Shown piece by piece: positions 17,307 through 26,367 of a DNA stretch of 64,000 nucleotides (the first letter of the stretch is position 1; each line of letters opens with the position of its first letter). Source of the stretch: Pseudomonas syringae (lineage in GTDB: Bacteria; Pseudomonadota; Gammaproteobacteria; Pseudomonadales; Pseudomonadaceae). The stretch covers positions 1-64,000 of the forward strand of contig NZ_WKEQ01000015.1 of NCBI RefSeq assembly GCF_021605415.1, read 5' to 3'. A program made the position numbers and the translations under genes. The notes beneath the pieces are model-generated. The model did no database searches and had not been told where the DNA came from. It was given only the letters and a program-made list of their open reading frames with translations.

Positions 17307-18233
17307 ATGTCTGGCCTGCGCCGTTTTCCCTTACCGTTGATTGCTGCGTTTTTTGCGCTCTACGTGATTTGGGGGTCGACCTATCTGGTGATCCGCATTG
17401 GTGTTGAATATTGGCCGCCGTTGATGCTCGGCGGCGTGCGTTTCGTGATTGCCGGGACGTTGATGTACGCCTTCCTGCGCTGGCGCGGGGCGCCGGCGCC
17501 GACTTGGGCACAGTGGAAGGCGGGTGGGATCATCGGGATTTTGCTGCTCAGTTTCGGCAACGGCGCGGTGAGTGTGGCCGAGCACACCGGGGTGGCATCG
17601 GGTGTGGCGGCGTTGGCGGTGGCGACAGTGCCGCTGTTTACCTTGCTCTGCGGTTATTTCTGGGGGGCGCGCAATACGCGACTCGAATGGGCGGGCGTGG
17701 TGTTGGGGATTATCGGGATCGCCATGCTCAACATGGGCTCCAACCTGCAATCGAGTCCGCTGGGCGCGTCATTGCTGATCTTTGCGGCGGCGTCATGGGC
17801 CTTCGGTTCGGTGTGGAGCAAACATCTGCCGCTGCCGGCGGGCGCGATGGCCAGTGCCGTGGAAATGCTCGTCGGCGGGGTCGTATTGCTGGTCGGCAGC
17901 GCGCTCAGCGGCGAGCACCTGCAAGCGATGCCGCCGCTGGAAGGCTGGCTGGCGCTGGCGTACCTGATCGGCTTCGGCTCGATCATCGCCTTCAACGCTT
18001 ACATGTATCTGCTCAAGCATGTGCGCCCGGCGGCGGCCACCAGTTATGCCTACGTCAACCCGGCAGTGGCGGTGTTGCTGGGGATTGTGTTCGTCGGCGA
18101 GACCATCGGCATCGAGGAAGCACTGGCGATGCTGGTGATCATCAGCGCCGTGGTGTTGATCGGCTTGCCGCAGTGGCGTCGGACGAAGCCGGCGGTCGTG
18201 ACGGCCATGCCGGAAGAATCCCGTGTGAATTAG
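17307..18233 (+). CDS. EamA-family (DMT) transporter, YedA-like
   Basis: 308 aa with ten membrane helices in two EamA repeats. Collinear resemblance to E. coli YedA includes YVIWGSTYLVIRIGVEYWPP near the start, VAEHTGVASGV, and the AATSYAYVNPAVAVLLG motif in helix 9. YedA-type carriers export metabolites or amino acids; the substrate is unknown. ATG 17307 gives YedA length (306 aa); ATG 17271 in the same frame would add 12 residues and cannot be excluded. Confidence 0.82.
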   Translation: MSGLRRFPLPLIAAFFALYVIWGSTYLVIRIGVEYWPPLMLGGVRFVIAGTLMYAFLRWRGAPAPTWAQWKAGGIIGILLLSFGNGAVSVAEHTGVASGVAALAVATVPLFTLLCGYFWGARNTRLEWAGVVLGIIGIAMLNMGSNLQSSPLGASLLIFAAASWAFGSVWSKHLPLPAGAMASAVEMLVGGVVLLVGSALSGEHLQAMPPLEGWLALAYLIGFGSIIAFNAYMYLLKHVRPAAATSYAYVNPAVAVLLGIVFVGETIGIEEALAMLVIISAVVLIGLPQWRRTKPAVVTAMPEESRVN

Positions 18234-18309
18234 GGTAAACTGCGCGTCATTGCACACCTGTTTACAACTCGTCTCGCATAATCGCGCTGAATTTTCCTAC
18301 GGTACTTCC

Positions 18310-19647
18310 ATGACTTTCGCCACCCTTGGCCTGATCGAACCCTTGCTGCGCTCCCTTGAGACGCTCGGCTACCAGACCCCGACGCCGGTTCAGGCGCAAG
18401 CCATTCCAGCAGTTCTGGCCGGTCGCGACCTGATGGCAGCAGCCCAGACCGGCACCGGCAAGACCGCCGGTTTCGCGCTGCCGCTGTTGCAGCTGCTGTC
18501 CATGGAAGGGCCGAAAGTCGCCGCCAACTCGGTGCGCGCACTGATTCTGGTGCCGACCCGCGAACTGGCGGAGCAAGTCCACGAGGCCGTGCGCCAATAC
18601 GCTGAAAACCTGCCATTGCGCACCTACGCGGTGTACGGCGGCGTCAGCATCAACCCGCAAATGATGAAGCTGCGCGGTGGCGTCGACGTATTGGTTGCAA
18701 CGCCGGGGCGTTTGCTCGACCTGTTCCGTCAGAAAGCGCTGAAGTTCAATCAGCTGCAAACCCTGGTGCTGGACGAAGCCGACCGCATGCTCGACCTGGG
18801 CTTCTCCGAAGAGCTGGCGAACATTTATCGCGCACTCCCGAAGAAGCGTCAGACGCTGTTGTTCTCCGCGACCTTCTCCGACGACATCCGCCTGCTCGCC
18901 GGGCAGATGCTCGACGACCCGCTGAGCATCGAAGTCAGCCCGCGCAACGTCGCCGCCAACACCGTCAAGCAATGGATTGTGACGGTGGACAAGAAGCGCA
19001 AGGCTGAACTGTTCGTGCACTTGATGCGCAAGGGCAAGTGGAAGCAAGTCCTGGTGTTCGCCAAGACCCGCAATGGCGTGGACGCGCTGGTGGAAAAACT
19101 TCAGGGTCTGGGCATCAATGCCGACGGCATCCACGGCGATAAGCCGCAAGCCACGCGCCAGCGTGCGCTGGATCGGTTCAAGCTCAGCGAAGTGCAGATC
19201 CTGGTGGCCACCGATGTGGCGGCGCGTGGTCTGGATATCGAAGACTTGCCGCTGGTGGTCAACTTCGACCTGCCAATCGTGGCCGAAGATTACATCCACC
19301 GCATCGGCCGTACGGGCCGTGCGGGCGCCACCGGGGAAGCGATCTCATTGGTGTGCGCCGATGAAGTGAACATGCTCTCGGCGATCGAAATGCTGACGCG
19401 CCAGACCTTGAAACGTCAGAACGAACCGGATTTCGAACCTGAACACCGTGTGCCGGATACCGATGCCAGTGGCCAGGTTGTCAAGAAGCCGAAGAAACCG
19501 AAGAAGCCAAAGGCGTCGGGTGGTGGCGGCAAGCGCAATCTGGGCAAGTGGGTGGACAGCGGTGATACGCCAGCGCCGGAAACGGCGATCAAGCCTGTGC
19601 GAAAAGTACCGGTGTTCAACACCGGGCCGCGTAAGAAGAAGCCTTAA
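18310..19647 (+). CDS. rhlE: DEAD-box RNA helicase, RhlE type
   Basis: 445 aa. Helicase core motifs in order: Q-motif (YQTPTPVQAQAI), Walker A AQTGTGKT (45-52), PTRELAEQ, DEAD 155-158, SAT, ARGLDIEDL and HRIGRTGRAG. A basic Lys/Pro tail (about 385-445, KKPKKPKKPK) should bind RNA. RhlE-type enzymes remodel RNA in ribosome assembly and in the degradosome, and matter in the cold. ATG 18310 puts the Q-motif at residue 20; upstream codons from 18250 are unrelated. The nearby DMT, flavoprotein and HrpB genes match the P. aeruginosa PA3950 region. Confidence 0.88.
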   Translation: MTFATLGLIEPLLRSLETLGYQTPTPVQAQAIPAVLAGRDLMAAAQTGTGKTAGFALPLLQLLSMEGPKVAANSVRALILVPTRELAEQVHEAVRQYAENLPLRTYAVYGGVSINPQMMKLRGGVDVLVATPGRLLDLFRQKALKFNQLQTLVLDEADRMLDLGFSEELANIYRALPKKRQTLLFSATFSDDIRLLAGQMLDDPLSIEVSPRNVAANTVKQWIVTVDKKRKAELFVHLMRKGKWKQVLVFAKTRNGVDALVEKLQGLGINADGIHGDKPQATRQRALDRFKLSEVQILVATDVAARGLDIEDLPLVVNFDLPIVAEDYIHRIGRTGRAGATGEAISLVCADEVNMLSAIEMLTRQTLKRQNEPDFEPEHRVPDTDASGQVVKKPKKPKKPKASGGGGKRNLGKWVDSGDTPAPETAIKPVRKVPVFNTGPRKKKP

Positions 19648-19651
19648 AAGC

Positions 19652-19711
19652 AGCTTTAAGTTGCAAGCTGCAAGCTGCAAGTCAAGAGCGGCTAGCTTGT
19701 AGCTTAAAGCT
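19652..19711. repeat. REP-like palindrome of the AGCTTGCAGCT family
   Basis: Arms AGCTTTAAGTTGCAAGC and GCTTGTAGCTTAAAGCT (17 nt, two mismatches), with an AAGCTGC repeat in the spacer. It lies between two convergent genes, and the stop codon of the flavoprotein falls at its edge. Confidence 0.7.
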
Positions 19712-20958
19712 CAACGCTTGCCGCTGCCGTTAAGCCAATCCAACATTCCCAACCCCGCCGCCCGTCCACTGGCAAAACACCCTGTCAGCAAATAACCCCC
19801 GGTCGGCGCCTCCCAGTCGAGCATTTCCCCGGCGCAGAACACGCCCGGCAATGCCTTGAGCATCAAGCGCTCGTCCATCGCCTCAAACGTTACGCCGCCG
19901 GCACTGCTGATCGCTTCGTCCAGTGGACGGGTTTTGACCAGCGTCAGCGGCAATGCCTTGATCGCCCGGGCCAGCGCGGCGGGATCAGCAAACGTCTCGG
20001 CGGATGTCAGTTCGCGCAGCAACGCTGCTTTCACCCCATCGATGCCAATCTGACTGTGCAAATGCTTGGCCATCGACCTTGAACCACGGGGTTTGCTCAG
20101 TGCCGCCTGCACTTTATCCACAGGCTTGCCCGGCAGCAGATCAATGTGAATCACCGCCGCGCCATTACGGTTGATCGTCTCGCGGATCGGGGCCGATAGC
20201 GCATAGATCAGACTGCCTTCAATCCCGGTGGCGGTGATCACGCATTCGCCAAGGCGCGGGATATCGTCGTTCAAACCGATGGCGATATTTTTCAGGGGCG
20301 CGCCGGCGAATTTGCTCACCATCAAATCGCTCCAGGCTTGCACCTCGAAGCCGCAATTACTTGGCTGCAACGGCGCCAGTCCTACGCCGCGTTGCTCCAA
20401 TGCCAGCATCCACGAACCGTCCGACCCCAGGCGCGACCAACTGCCGCCGCCCAGGGCGAGGAGGGTGGCGTCGGGTGTTATGGTTTTTTCGCCGTCGGGG
20501 CTGTCGATGCGTAATGCGCCGGATTCATCCCAACCCAGCCAGCGGTGGCGCGTGTGGATAATCACGCCACTGTCGCGCAGGCGTTTGAGCCAGGCACGCA
20601 GTAACGGCGCGGCTTTCATGTCGGTGGGGAAGACGCGGCCGGAGCTGCCGATGAAGGTTTCGATACCCAGGTCGTGAATCCACTGGCACAGCGCATCGGC
20701 GTCGAAACCGCGCAGCAGTGGCGCAATGTGCGGCGCCCGTTCGGCATAGCGCGACAGGAACGCCGGGTACGCTTCGGAGTGGGTGATGTTCATACCGCCG
20801 ACCCCGGCGAGGAGGAATTTGCGGCCCACCGAAGGCATGCCGTCGTACAGATCGACGCGCACACCGGCCTGGCTCAACACTTCAGCGGCCATAAGGCCGG
20901 CGGGGCCGCCGCCGATGATGGCGACGTGGGCGGAGAGAGGGGCGGAAGTCTGGGTCAT
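19711..20958 (-). CDS. TIGR03862-type (YhiN/HI0933-like) FAD-dependent oxidoreductase
   Basis: 415-aa flavoprotein. It has an N-terminal Rossmann dinucleotide site (AIIGGGPAGLMAAEVL), the GRKFLLAGVGGMNITHS motif of HI0933-like proteins, and a C-terminal FAD-contact stretch (GVFCAGEMLDWEAPTGGYLL ... FASGRAAGLG). No substrate is known for this family. ATG 20958 directly precedes the Rossmann strand. Convergent with rhlE. Confidence 0.83.
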   Translation of the reverse strand: MTQTSAPLSAHVAIIGGGPAGLMAAEVLSQAGVRVDLYDGMPSVGRKFLLAGVGGMNITHSEAYPAFLSRYAERAPHIAPLLRGFDADALCQWIHDLGIETFIGSSGRVFPTDMKAAPLLRAWLKRLRDSGVIIHTRHRWLGWDESGALRIDSPDGEKTITPDATLLALGGGSWSRLGSDGSWMLALEQRGVGLAPLQPSNCGFEVQAWSDLMVSKFAGAPLKNIAIGLNDDIPRLGECVITATGIEGSLIYALSAPIRETINRNGAAVIHIDLLPGKPVDKVQAALSKPRGSRSMAKHLHSQIGIDGVKAALLRELTSAETFADPAALARAIKALPLTLVKTRPLDEAISSAGGVTFEAMDERLMLKALPGVFCAGEMLDWEAPTGGYLLTGCFASGRAAGLGMLDWLNGSGKR

Positions 20959-21015
20959 GGCATGCGCTGCGGTATGGCGGGATAAGCCGCGCATTCTAAC
21001 AGCCGACCACTAAAC

Positions 21016-21108
21016 CTGTGGGAGCTGGCTTGCCAGCGAAGGCGGCGGATCAGCAGCAATCACGTTGACTGACACGTGGCTATCGCTGGCAAGGCAGCTC
21101 CCACACAA
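21016..21108. repeat. REP pair (CTGTGGGAGCTGGCTTGCCAGCGA ... inverted copy)
   Basis: Two inverted REP copies about 45 bp apart; the left one reads CTGTGGGAGCTGGCTTG and the right one ends GGCAGCTCCCACA. Together they could form a long imperfect hairpin between the flavoprotein promoter side and the HDAC-like gene. Confidence 0.8.
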
Positions 21109-21193
21109 ATCCAGGGTGGATTCCAGAGCTGATCAAAAAATCACCGTCAGGCTGTACGCATTGAATAACGTGGGTTCTAGTCCTTTTCACTCA

Positions 21194-21232
21194 GGTTATC
21201 CACAGGCGGTTCCACAGCCATTGTGGGTAACC
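21194..21232. repeat. 11-bp inverted repeat containing DnaA-box-like sequences
   Basis: GGTTATCCACA and TGTGGGTAACC are inverted with one mismatch around a 17-nt spacer. The left arm holds a perfect TTATCCACA DnaA box (21196-21204). It begins 8 bp beyond the HDAC-like stop codon, so it may simply be a transcript-end hairpin. Confidence 0.45.
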
Positions 21233-21240
21233 AGCACACC

Positions 21241-22158
21241 TCAATGACAACCCGATGACTGCCAGACCCGCTGCGCACTGTGATGGAGGATGCCGTGGCG
21301 GCGGGCGAGGGCGTGGCGATCCTTGCTGTAACCACCGCCGATCACGCCGACCACCGGAATGTCGCGGCCGAGGCAATGGCGCATGACGCTTTCATCCCGG
21401 GCGGCAACGCCTGCGTCGGTCAGTTGCAGATAACCGAGGGCGTCGTCCTTGTGTACATCGACACCGGCGTCGTACAGCACCAGATCCGGTTGATACAGCG
21501 GCAGCAAATAGTTGAGCGCGTCATCGACGACGTTCAAATAGTCGGCATCGCCCATGCCGTTGGGCAACGGAATATCCCAGTCACTTTGCGCCTTGCGTGC
21601 GGGGAAGTTCTTCTCGCAGTGCAGGGAAACGGTGATCGCCTCTGGCGTATCGTGGAGGATGCGCGCGGTGCCATCGCCCTGATGCACGTCGCAATCAAAA
21701 ATCAGCACCCGATTCACGCGACCGCTTTGCAGCATGAACTGACTGATGATCGCCAGGTCATTGAAGATGCAGAAACCTGCGGGGTAATCGTAATGCGCAT
21801 GGTGAGTGCCGCCGGCCAGATGACAGGCGAGGCCGTGCTGGAGCGCTTTTTCCGCCGCCAGCAGCGAACCGCCGACCGCCCGTACCGTGCGTCGGGCCAA
21901 GGCGTCGTTCCAGGGCAAACCGAGACGCCGCTGGTCTTCGCGAGACAACTCGCCGCTCATATAGCGTTCGATATAACGGCGGTCATGGGCGAGGGCGAGG
22001 ATGTCGGGCGGGCACAACTCAGGGCGCAACAAATCGGCGTCACGGGTGAGGCCACTGTCGACAAGGTGGTCGCGCAGCAAGCGGAATTTGTCCATGGGAA
22101 AGCGGTGATCCGCCGGAAATTCGGGGCTGTAATCTTCGTGGTAGATCAACGGCAGCAT
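21241..22158 (-). CDS. Histone-deacetylase-family (acetoin utilisation-type) deacetylase
   Basis: 305-aa zinc amidohydrolase of the arginase/HDAC fold. Key sites are visible: GGTHHAHYD (paired catalytic His), FDCDVHQGDGT (zinc Asp and His) and YDAGVDVHKDD (third zinc Asp), plus GGGYSKD near the C-terminus. Bacterial members deacetylate small acetylated amines or proteins. ATG 22158 is selected. It is divergent from a GNAT acetyltransferase with 81 bp between starts, so an acetylation/deacetylation pairing is possible but unproven. Confidence 0.85.
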   Translation of the reverse strand: MLPLIYHEDYSPEFPADHRFPMDKFRLLRDHLVDSGLTRDADLLRPELCPPDILALAHDRRYIERYMSGELSREDQRRLGLPWNDALARRTVRAVGGSLLAAEKALQHGLACHLAGGTHHAHYDYPAGFCIFNDLAIISQFMLQSGRVNRVLIFDCDVHQGDGTARILHDTPEAITVSLHCEKNFPARKAQSDWDIPLPNGMGDADYLNVVDDALNYLLPLYQPDLVLYDAGVDVHKDDALGYLQLTDAGVAARDESVMRHCLGRDIPVVGVIGGGYSKDRHALARRHGILHHSAQRVWQSSGCH

Positions 22159-22239
22159 GGCGATTTCACGCAAGGATGCAGGAAGGAATGAAGGATCCTA
22201 TCAGCGATATAGACTGGCGGCATACGACGGGGGAACAGG

Positions 22240-22809
22240 ATGGAACCGATTCTGGAGCTGGAAAGCGCGCGATTGCTGCTGCGCCAATGGCAGGACGAGG
22301 ATTTGCCGGCGTTTGCCGACATGTGTGCCGACCCGCAGGTGATGCGTTACTTCCCGGCACCCCTGACTCGCCTTGAAAGTGCCGCCGTGATCGGTCGGGT
22401 GCGCGGGCATTTTTCCGAGCACGGTTTCGGTTTGTGGGCTCTGGAGCGCAAAGACACCGGCCAGTTCATCGGTTTTACCGGACTCGGCGTGGTCGGTTTC
22501 GACGCGCCGTTCACGCCGGCAGTGGAAATCGGCTGGCGCCTGGCGAAAGAGCACTGGGGGTTGGGCTATGCCAGCGAAGCGGCGTGGACGGCTCTGCGCT
22601 GCGGCTTTGACCGGATCGCGTTGAGAGAAGTCGTTTCGTTCACCAGCCAGACCAATCTGCCGTCGCAGAAGGTGATGCAGGCGATCGGCATGCATCACGA
22701 CCTGAGTGACGACTTCGAGCATCCGAAGCTCCCCGCCGATCACCCGCTGCGTCAACACGTGCTGTACCGCATCACCCGCGAACAATGGCTGGAAACCTTG
22801 CATGGATAA
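22240..22809 (+). CDS. GNAT-family N-acetyltransferase, RimJ/RimL-like
   Basis: 189 aa. Begins with the RimJ/L signature LESARLLLRQWQDEDLPAFADM and contains the acetyl-CoA binding segment IGWRLAKEHWGLGYASEA. RimJ/L-type enzymes acetylate protein N-termini, but many relatives modify small molecules, so the substrate is open. ATG 22240 has GGGGGAACAGG upstream. It precedes tesB by 106 bp. Confidence 0.83.
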   Translation: MEPILELESARLLLRQWQDEDLPAFADMCADPQVMRYFPAPLTRLESAAVIGRVRGHFSEHGFGLWALERKDTGQFIGFTGLGVVGFDAPFTPAVEIGWRLAKEHWGLGYASEAAWTALRCGFDRIALREVVSFTSQTNLPSQKVMQAIGMHHDLSDDFEHPKLPADHPLRQHVLYRITREQWLETLHG

Positions 22810-22915
22810 GCCCCCACGGACGGTTACAATGGCCGGCATGTTGGCCCGTGCCAGAACCTGAATGGGCCGCCGCAGCCAAGACTGCGCGGCATTGCTTTGT
22901 GTGAGGAGAGTCTGA

Positions 22916-23785
22916 ATGAGCCAAGTGTTGGAAGATCTGGTCGACCTGCTGACCCTGGAACCGATCGAAGAAAACCTGTTTCGTGGCCGCAGCCAGGATC
23001 TGGGTTTCCGTCAGTTGTTTGGTGGTCAGGTGCTCGGGCAGTCGCTGTCGGCGGCCAGTCAGACCGTTGAAGAAGCGCGGCATGTGCATTCGATGCACGG
23101 TTATTTTCTGCGTCCGGGCGACGCCAAGTTGCCAGTGGTGTATTCGGTTGATCGCGTGCGCGATGGCGGCAGTTTCAGCACCCGCCGCGTCACGGCGATC
23201 CAGAAAGGTCACCCGATTTTCACGTGCAGCGCTTCGTTCCAGTACGACGAGGCCGGCTTCGAGCATCAGAGCCAGATGCCACAAGTGGTCGGCCCGGAAA
23301 ACCTGCCGTCGGAGCTGGAACTGACCCAGCAACGCGCCCACCTGATTCCCGAGCACATGCGTGAAAAACTGCTATGCCCGAAACCCATCGAAGTGCGCCC
23401 GGTCACTGAAAAAGACCCGTACAACCCGCAGCCGTCCGATCCGGTGAAATACGTGTGGTTCCGCGCCGATGGTGCGTTGGCCGATATCCCGGCGTTGCAC
23501 AAATACTTGCTGGCCTATGCCTCGGATTTCGGTCTGTTGACCACGTCGATGCTGCCGCACGGCAAATCGGTCTGGCAGAAGGACATGCAGGTCGCCAGCC
23601 TCGATCATGCGTTGTGGTTCCACAATGACCTGCGCGCCGATGACTGGCTGCTTTACGCGATGGACAGCCCGTGGGCCGGCAACTCCCGTGGTTTCTCCCG
23701 TGGCAGCGTGTACAACCGCGCCGGGCAACTGGTGGCCTCGGTGACGCAGGAAGGTTTGATCCGCCATCGCAAGGATTGGGCATGA
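22916..23785 (+). CDS. tesB: Acyl-CoA thioesterase II
   Basis: 289-aa double-hotdog thioesterase hydrolysing medium- and long-chain acyl-CoA. Typical TesB segments: LEPIEENLFRGRSQ, RLFGGQVLGQSL-like QLFGGQVLGQSLSAA, VHSMHGYFLRPGD, RDGGSFSTRRV in the first hotdog and LDHALWFH ... WLLYAMDSPWAG in the second. Strong RBS (GAGGAG). It overlaps the following HAD gene by 4 bp (ATGA), so the two are translationally coupled. Confidence 0.92.
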   Translation: MSQVLEDLVDLLTLEPIEENLFRGRSQDLGFRQLFGGQVLGQSLSAASQTVEEARHVHSMHGYFLRPGDAKLPVVYSVDRVRDGGSFSTRRVTAIQKGHPIFTCSASFQYDEAGFEHQSQMPQVVGPENLPSELELTQQRAHLIPEHMREKLLCPKPIEVRPVTEKDPYNPQPSDPVKYVWFRADGALADIPALHKYLLAYASDFGLLTTSMLPHGKSVWQKDMQVASLDHALWFHNDLRADDWLLYAMDSPWAGNSRGFSRGSVYNRAGQLVASVTQEGLIRHRKDWA

Positions 23786-24375
23786 GCCTGAGCGATGTGC
23801 GCCATTGGGTGTTCGACATGGACGGCACCCTGACCGTCGCCGTGCATGACTTTGCCGCGATTCGCGTGGCGCTGGCGATCCCGCCCGAGGACGACATCCT
23901 CACCCATCTCGCTGCATTGCCAGCGCAGGAAGCCGCTGCCAAACACGCGTGGTTGCTGGAGCATGAGCGCGATCTGGCGCTCGGTTCGACCCCGGCCACC
24001 GGCGCGGTGGAACTGGTGCGTGAACTGGCCGGGCGCGGTTATCGCCTCGGCATCCTCACCCGCAATGCCCGCGAGTTGGCGCATGTAACGCTGGAGGCCA
24101 TCGGGCTGGCGGACTGCTTTGCAGTGGATGACATTCTGGGCCGCGACGAAGCACCGCCCAAACCGCACCCGGGTGGATTGTTGAAACTGGCCGAAGCGTG
24201 GAATGTGCCGACCGGCGACATGGTGATGGTCGGCGATTATCGCTTTGATCTGGATTGCGGTCGGGCGGCGGGGACGCACACGGTGCTGGTGAATCTGCCG
24301 GACAATCCCTGGCCGGAGCTGACGGACTGGCATGCGCGCGATTGTGTCGAGTTGCGGCGGATGGTGACGGCTTAA
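23782..24375 (+). CDS. HAD-family hydrolase (phosphoglycolate phosphatase-like)
   Basis: 197-aa class IA HAD phosphatase. Motif I is FDMDGTLT, motif II ILTRNA, and motif III/IV lies in KPHPGGLLKLAE ... MVGDYRFDLDCGRAAG. The start is the ATGA overlap with tesB. The pair is conserved in pseudomonads (PA3942/PA3943 region). The substrate is unknown. Confidence 0.88.
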   Translation: MSLSDVRHWVFDMDGTLTVAVHDFAAIRVALAIPPEDDILTHLAALPAQEAAAKHAWLLEHERDLALGSTPATGAVELVRELAGRGYRLGILTRNARELAHVTLEAIGLADCFAVDDILGRDEAPPKPHPGGLLKLAEAWNVPTGDMVMVGDYRFDLDCGRAAGTHTVLVNLPDNPWPELTDWHARDCVELRRMVTA

Positions 24376-24406
24376 GAGATGTGGCGTCAGACCGGCCACC
24401 GCCTAT

Positions 24407-25363
24407 TCACTCAAACAACGCTTTCTGACCTTCCGGCGAGGTCAGCATCCCGTCGCCGTCATGCCCGACCCCCGGCACTTCGACCAGCCGCTGATTGACC
24501 CCTTGGGGATGGCGACGCAGCAAATAGCCAAAATACAACTTGCCGCGCTCCAGTCGATAACTTCCCTGCGCCTCGGCGGCACAGCTTTTGTCCAGTGCCG
24601 GATGCTGCGGGTCGGTGTCCTGCTGGCCCAACAGATAAATCACCTCGCGTTTGACGTAACGGCTTTCAAGTTGCGTCGGCGATTGCCCACCGCCATAGAT
24701 CGGCGGATCCACCAGGCCGTATTTCCAACGATTGAAACCCAGGCACTGCGCGTGATCGAAGGCCACTGGCCGCTGTTCGTTGAAATAGGCGTAGGACGAC
24801 GGATTGGCCACCACGTAACGCAGGCGAATGCCATTTTGCTTGAGCGCCGGTTGTTCCTGAGCGAGCAGGGCGTAGCGCTGTACCACTTGCGCGCCACCGG
24901 AGTGGCCGGCAATGACAATCTGCTTCACGTCCGGAAATTGCTTGCGGTCGCTGACCCGGGCGACGATTTCGTCCAGCGCAGCGTAGGAACTGAGCGGCTG
25001 CGGGCCTGTGGATAAGCCGCCGCCCATCCACTCATTGCCTCGCCAGCGCAACACGGTGGGTGGCAATGAGTAGAGAGTGACGTCGCTTTCATTGAGAAAT
25101 TGCGGAGCGATCACCAGCGTGTTCGCCGCCTGGCCGGCCTGGGCGGCAGCATTTTCACCGCTCTTGCGATAGGTCTCGGCGTTGCGCAAGCGACCGTGGA
25201 TGACGATCAGTATCCGCTCGATTTTCTCCGGCGCGGCACCGATGCCCACGGCCATTTCCCCAGACTTCAATTGCAGGCGGCCGGGGCTGATGGCGTCCAC
25301 GCCGAAACTGGCAGCTTGGGCGGTGCTGCCGATGATCAGTAAAGCCAACAGCCATTTATGCAT
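24407..25363 (-). CDS. Secreted alpha/beta-hydrolase
   Basis: 318 aa. A signal peptide (HKWLLALLIIGSTAQA) indicates export. The IVIHGRLRNAETY strand has the oxyanion-side HG, the nucleophile elbow is GHSGGAQ, and VPGVGHDGDGM near the C-terminus supplies the likely catalytic His. This looks like a PHB-depolymerase/feruloyl-esterase-like fold, but I cannot name a substrate. It lies 1 bp upstream-adjacent to the end of the YpfJ-type gene (25364), so the metallopeptidase genes and this gene may form one transcript. Confidence 0.7.
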   Translation of the reverse strand: MHKWLLALLIIGSTAQAASFGVDAISPGRLQLKSGEMAVGIGAAPEKIERILIVIHGRLRNAETYRKSGENAAAQAGQAANTLVIAPQFLNESDVTLYSLPPTVLRWRGNEWMGGGLSTGPQPLSSYAALDEIVARVSDRKQFPDVKQIVIAGHSGGAQVVQRYALLAQEQPALKQNGIRLRYVVANPSSYAYFNEQRPVAFDHAQCLGFNRWKYGLVDPPIYGGGQSPTQLESRYVKREVIYLLGQQDTDPQHPALDKSCAAEAQGSYRLERGKLYFGYLLRRHPQGVNQRLVEVPGVGHDGDGMLTSPEGQKALFE

Positions 25364-26254
25364 TTACAGGTTTTTCGCCGCGAAGGTATCGCACTGGCCG
25401 ACCTGGCCCTGAGCGAATCCGGTTTTGAACCAGCGCACCCTTTGCGCCGACGTACCGTGAGTGAAGGAGTCCGGCACCACGCGGCCCTGACCCTGTTGCT
25501 GCAAGCGATCGTCGCCGATGGCGTTGGCGGCATTCAAGGCTTCTTCAATGTCGCCCGGCTCCAGCCAATTCAAACGTTTTTGCGCATGGTTGGCCCAGAC
25601 GCCCGCCAGGCAATCGGCTTGCAGTTCCTGGCGCACGAGCAAACCGCCATCGCCTTCCATCTGCCGACCTTGCTGGCGAGCCGTCTGAATTTTCGCGGAA
25701 ACCCCGAGAAGCGTCTGCACATGGTGTCCGACTTCGTGAGCGATCACGTAGGCCTGAGCGAAATCGCCGGCGGCGGAGAAGCGCCGGGCCATTTCCTGGA
25801 AGAACGCCATGTCGAGGTAGACCTTTTGATCCGCCGGGCAATAAAACGGGCCGGTGGCGGAGGTCGCCAAACCGCACGCCGAGTTGACCCGATTGCTGAA
25901 CAGCACCAGGGTCGGATCCTTATATTGGCGACCGGCCTGCTGGAAAATCGGGCCCCAGGTGTCTTCGGTGTCGCCGAGGATCGACCGCACGAATTCGGCC
26001 TGTTCATCGTTGGCCGGCGGTGCCTGACGGGTTTGCGAACTGGCCGGTGCCGATTGCTCGGTCATTTGCCCGGTCAGTTGGCCGAGGATCTGCAGCGGAT
26101 CCTGGCCGGTGATCCACCCGATGCCGACGATCAATACAATGGCGGTCAGGCTAAGTCCCTTGCCGCCACCGAAGCGCATTCCGCCACCCCCCCCCATGTC
26201 ATCACCACGGGCGTCGACGACGTTGTCACTGCGTCGGCCTTTTTTCCATAGCAT
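25364..26254 (-). CDS. YpfJ-family neutral zinc metallopeptidase (copy 1)
   Basis: 296-aa membrane-anchored metallopeptidase. Short basic N-terminus (MLWKKGRRSDN), Gly/Met-rich linker, one membrane helix (LTAIVLIVGIGW), then the catalytic domain with AYVIAHEVGHHVQ (zinc His-Glu-His), QADCLAGVWA and FTHGTSAQRVRWFKTGF. Substrate unknown. ATG 26254 is used. A run of nine C on the plus strand (26187-26195) encodes the Gly linker near the start and could slip during replication. It is a paralogue of the next gene. Confidence 0.87.
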   Translation of the reverse strand: MLWKKGRRSDNVVDARGDDMGGGGGMRFGGGKGLSLTAIVLIVGIGWITGQDPLQILGQLTGQMTEQSAPASSQTRQAPPANDEQAEFVRSILGDTEDTWGPIFQQAGRQYKDPTLVLFSNRVNSACGLATSATGPFYCPADQKVYLDMAFFQEMARRFSAAGDFAQAYVIAHEVGHHVQTLLGVSAKIQTARQQGRQMEGDGGLLVRQELQADCLAGVWANHAQKRLNWLEPGDIEEALNAANAIGDDRLQQQGQGRVVPDSFTHGTSAQRVRWFKTGFAQGQVGQCDTFAAKNL

Positions 26255-26367
26255 GTGGGAATCCTCTGATTGATCGTGGTGATGAGTGTTGCTGGTGTGC
26301 AGGAGTGGCGCCAGTCCGATCGTCAGACAGCCTTTAACCACGGCGGTTCTGTGGCGTGGCGACAAGC

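Noticed and set aside
21196..21204. Chromosome origin
   Set aside because: Only two DnaA-like boxes and none of the expected origin neighbours (dnaA, dnaN, rpmH) are present.
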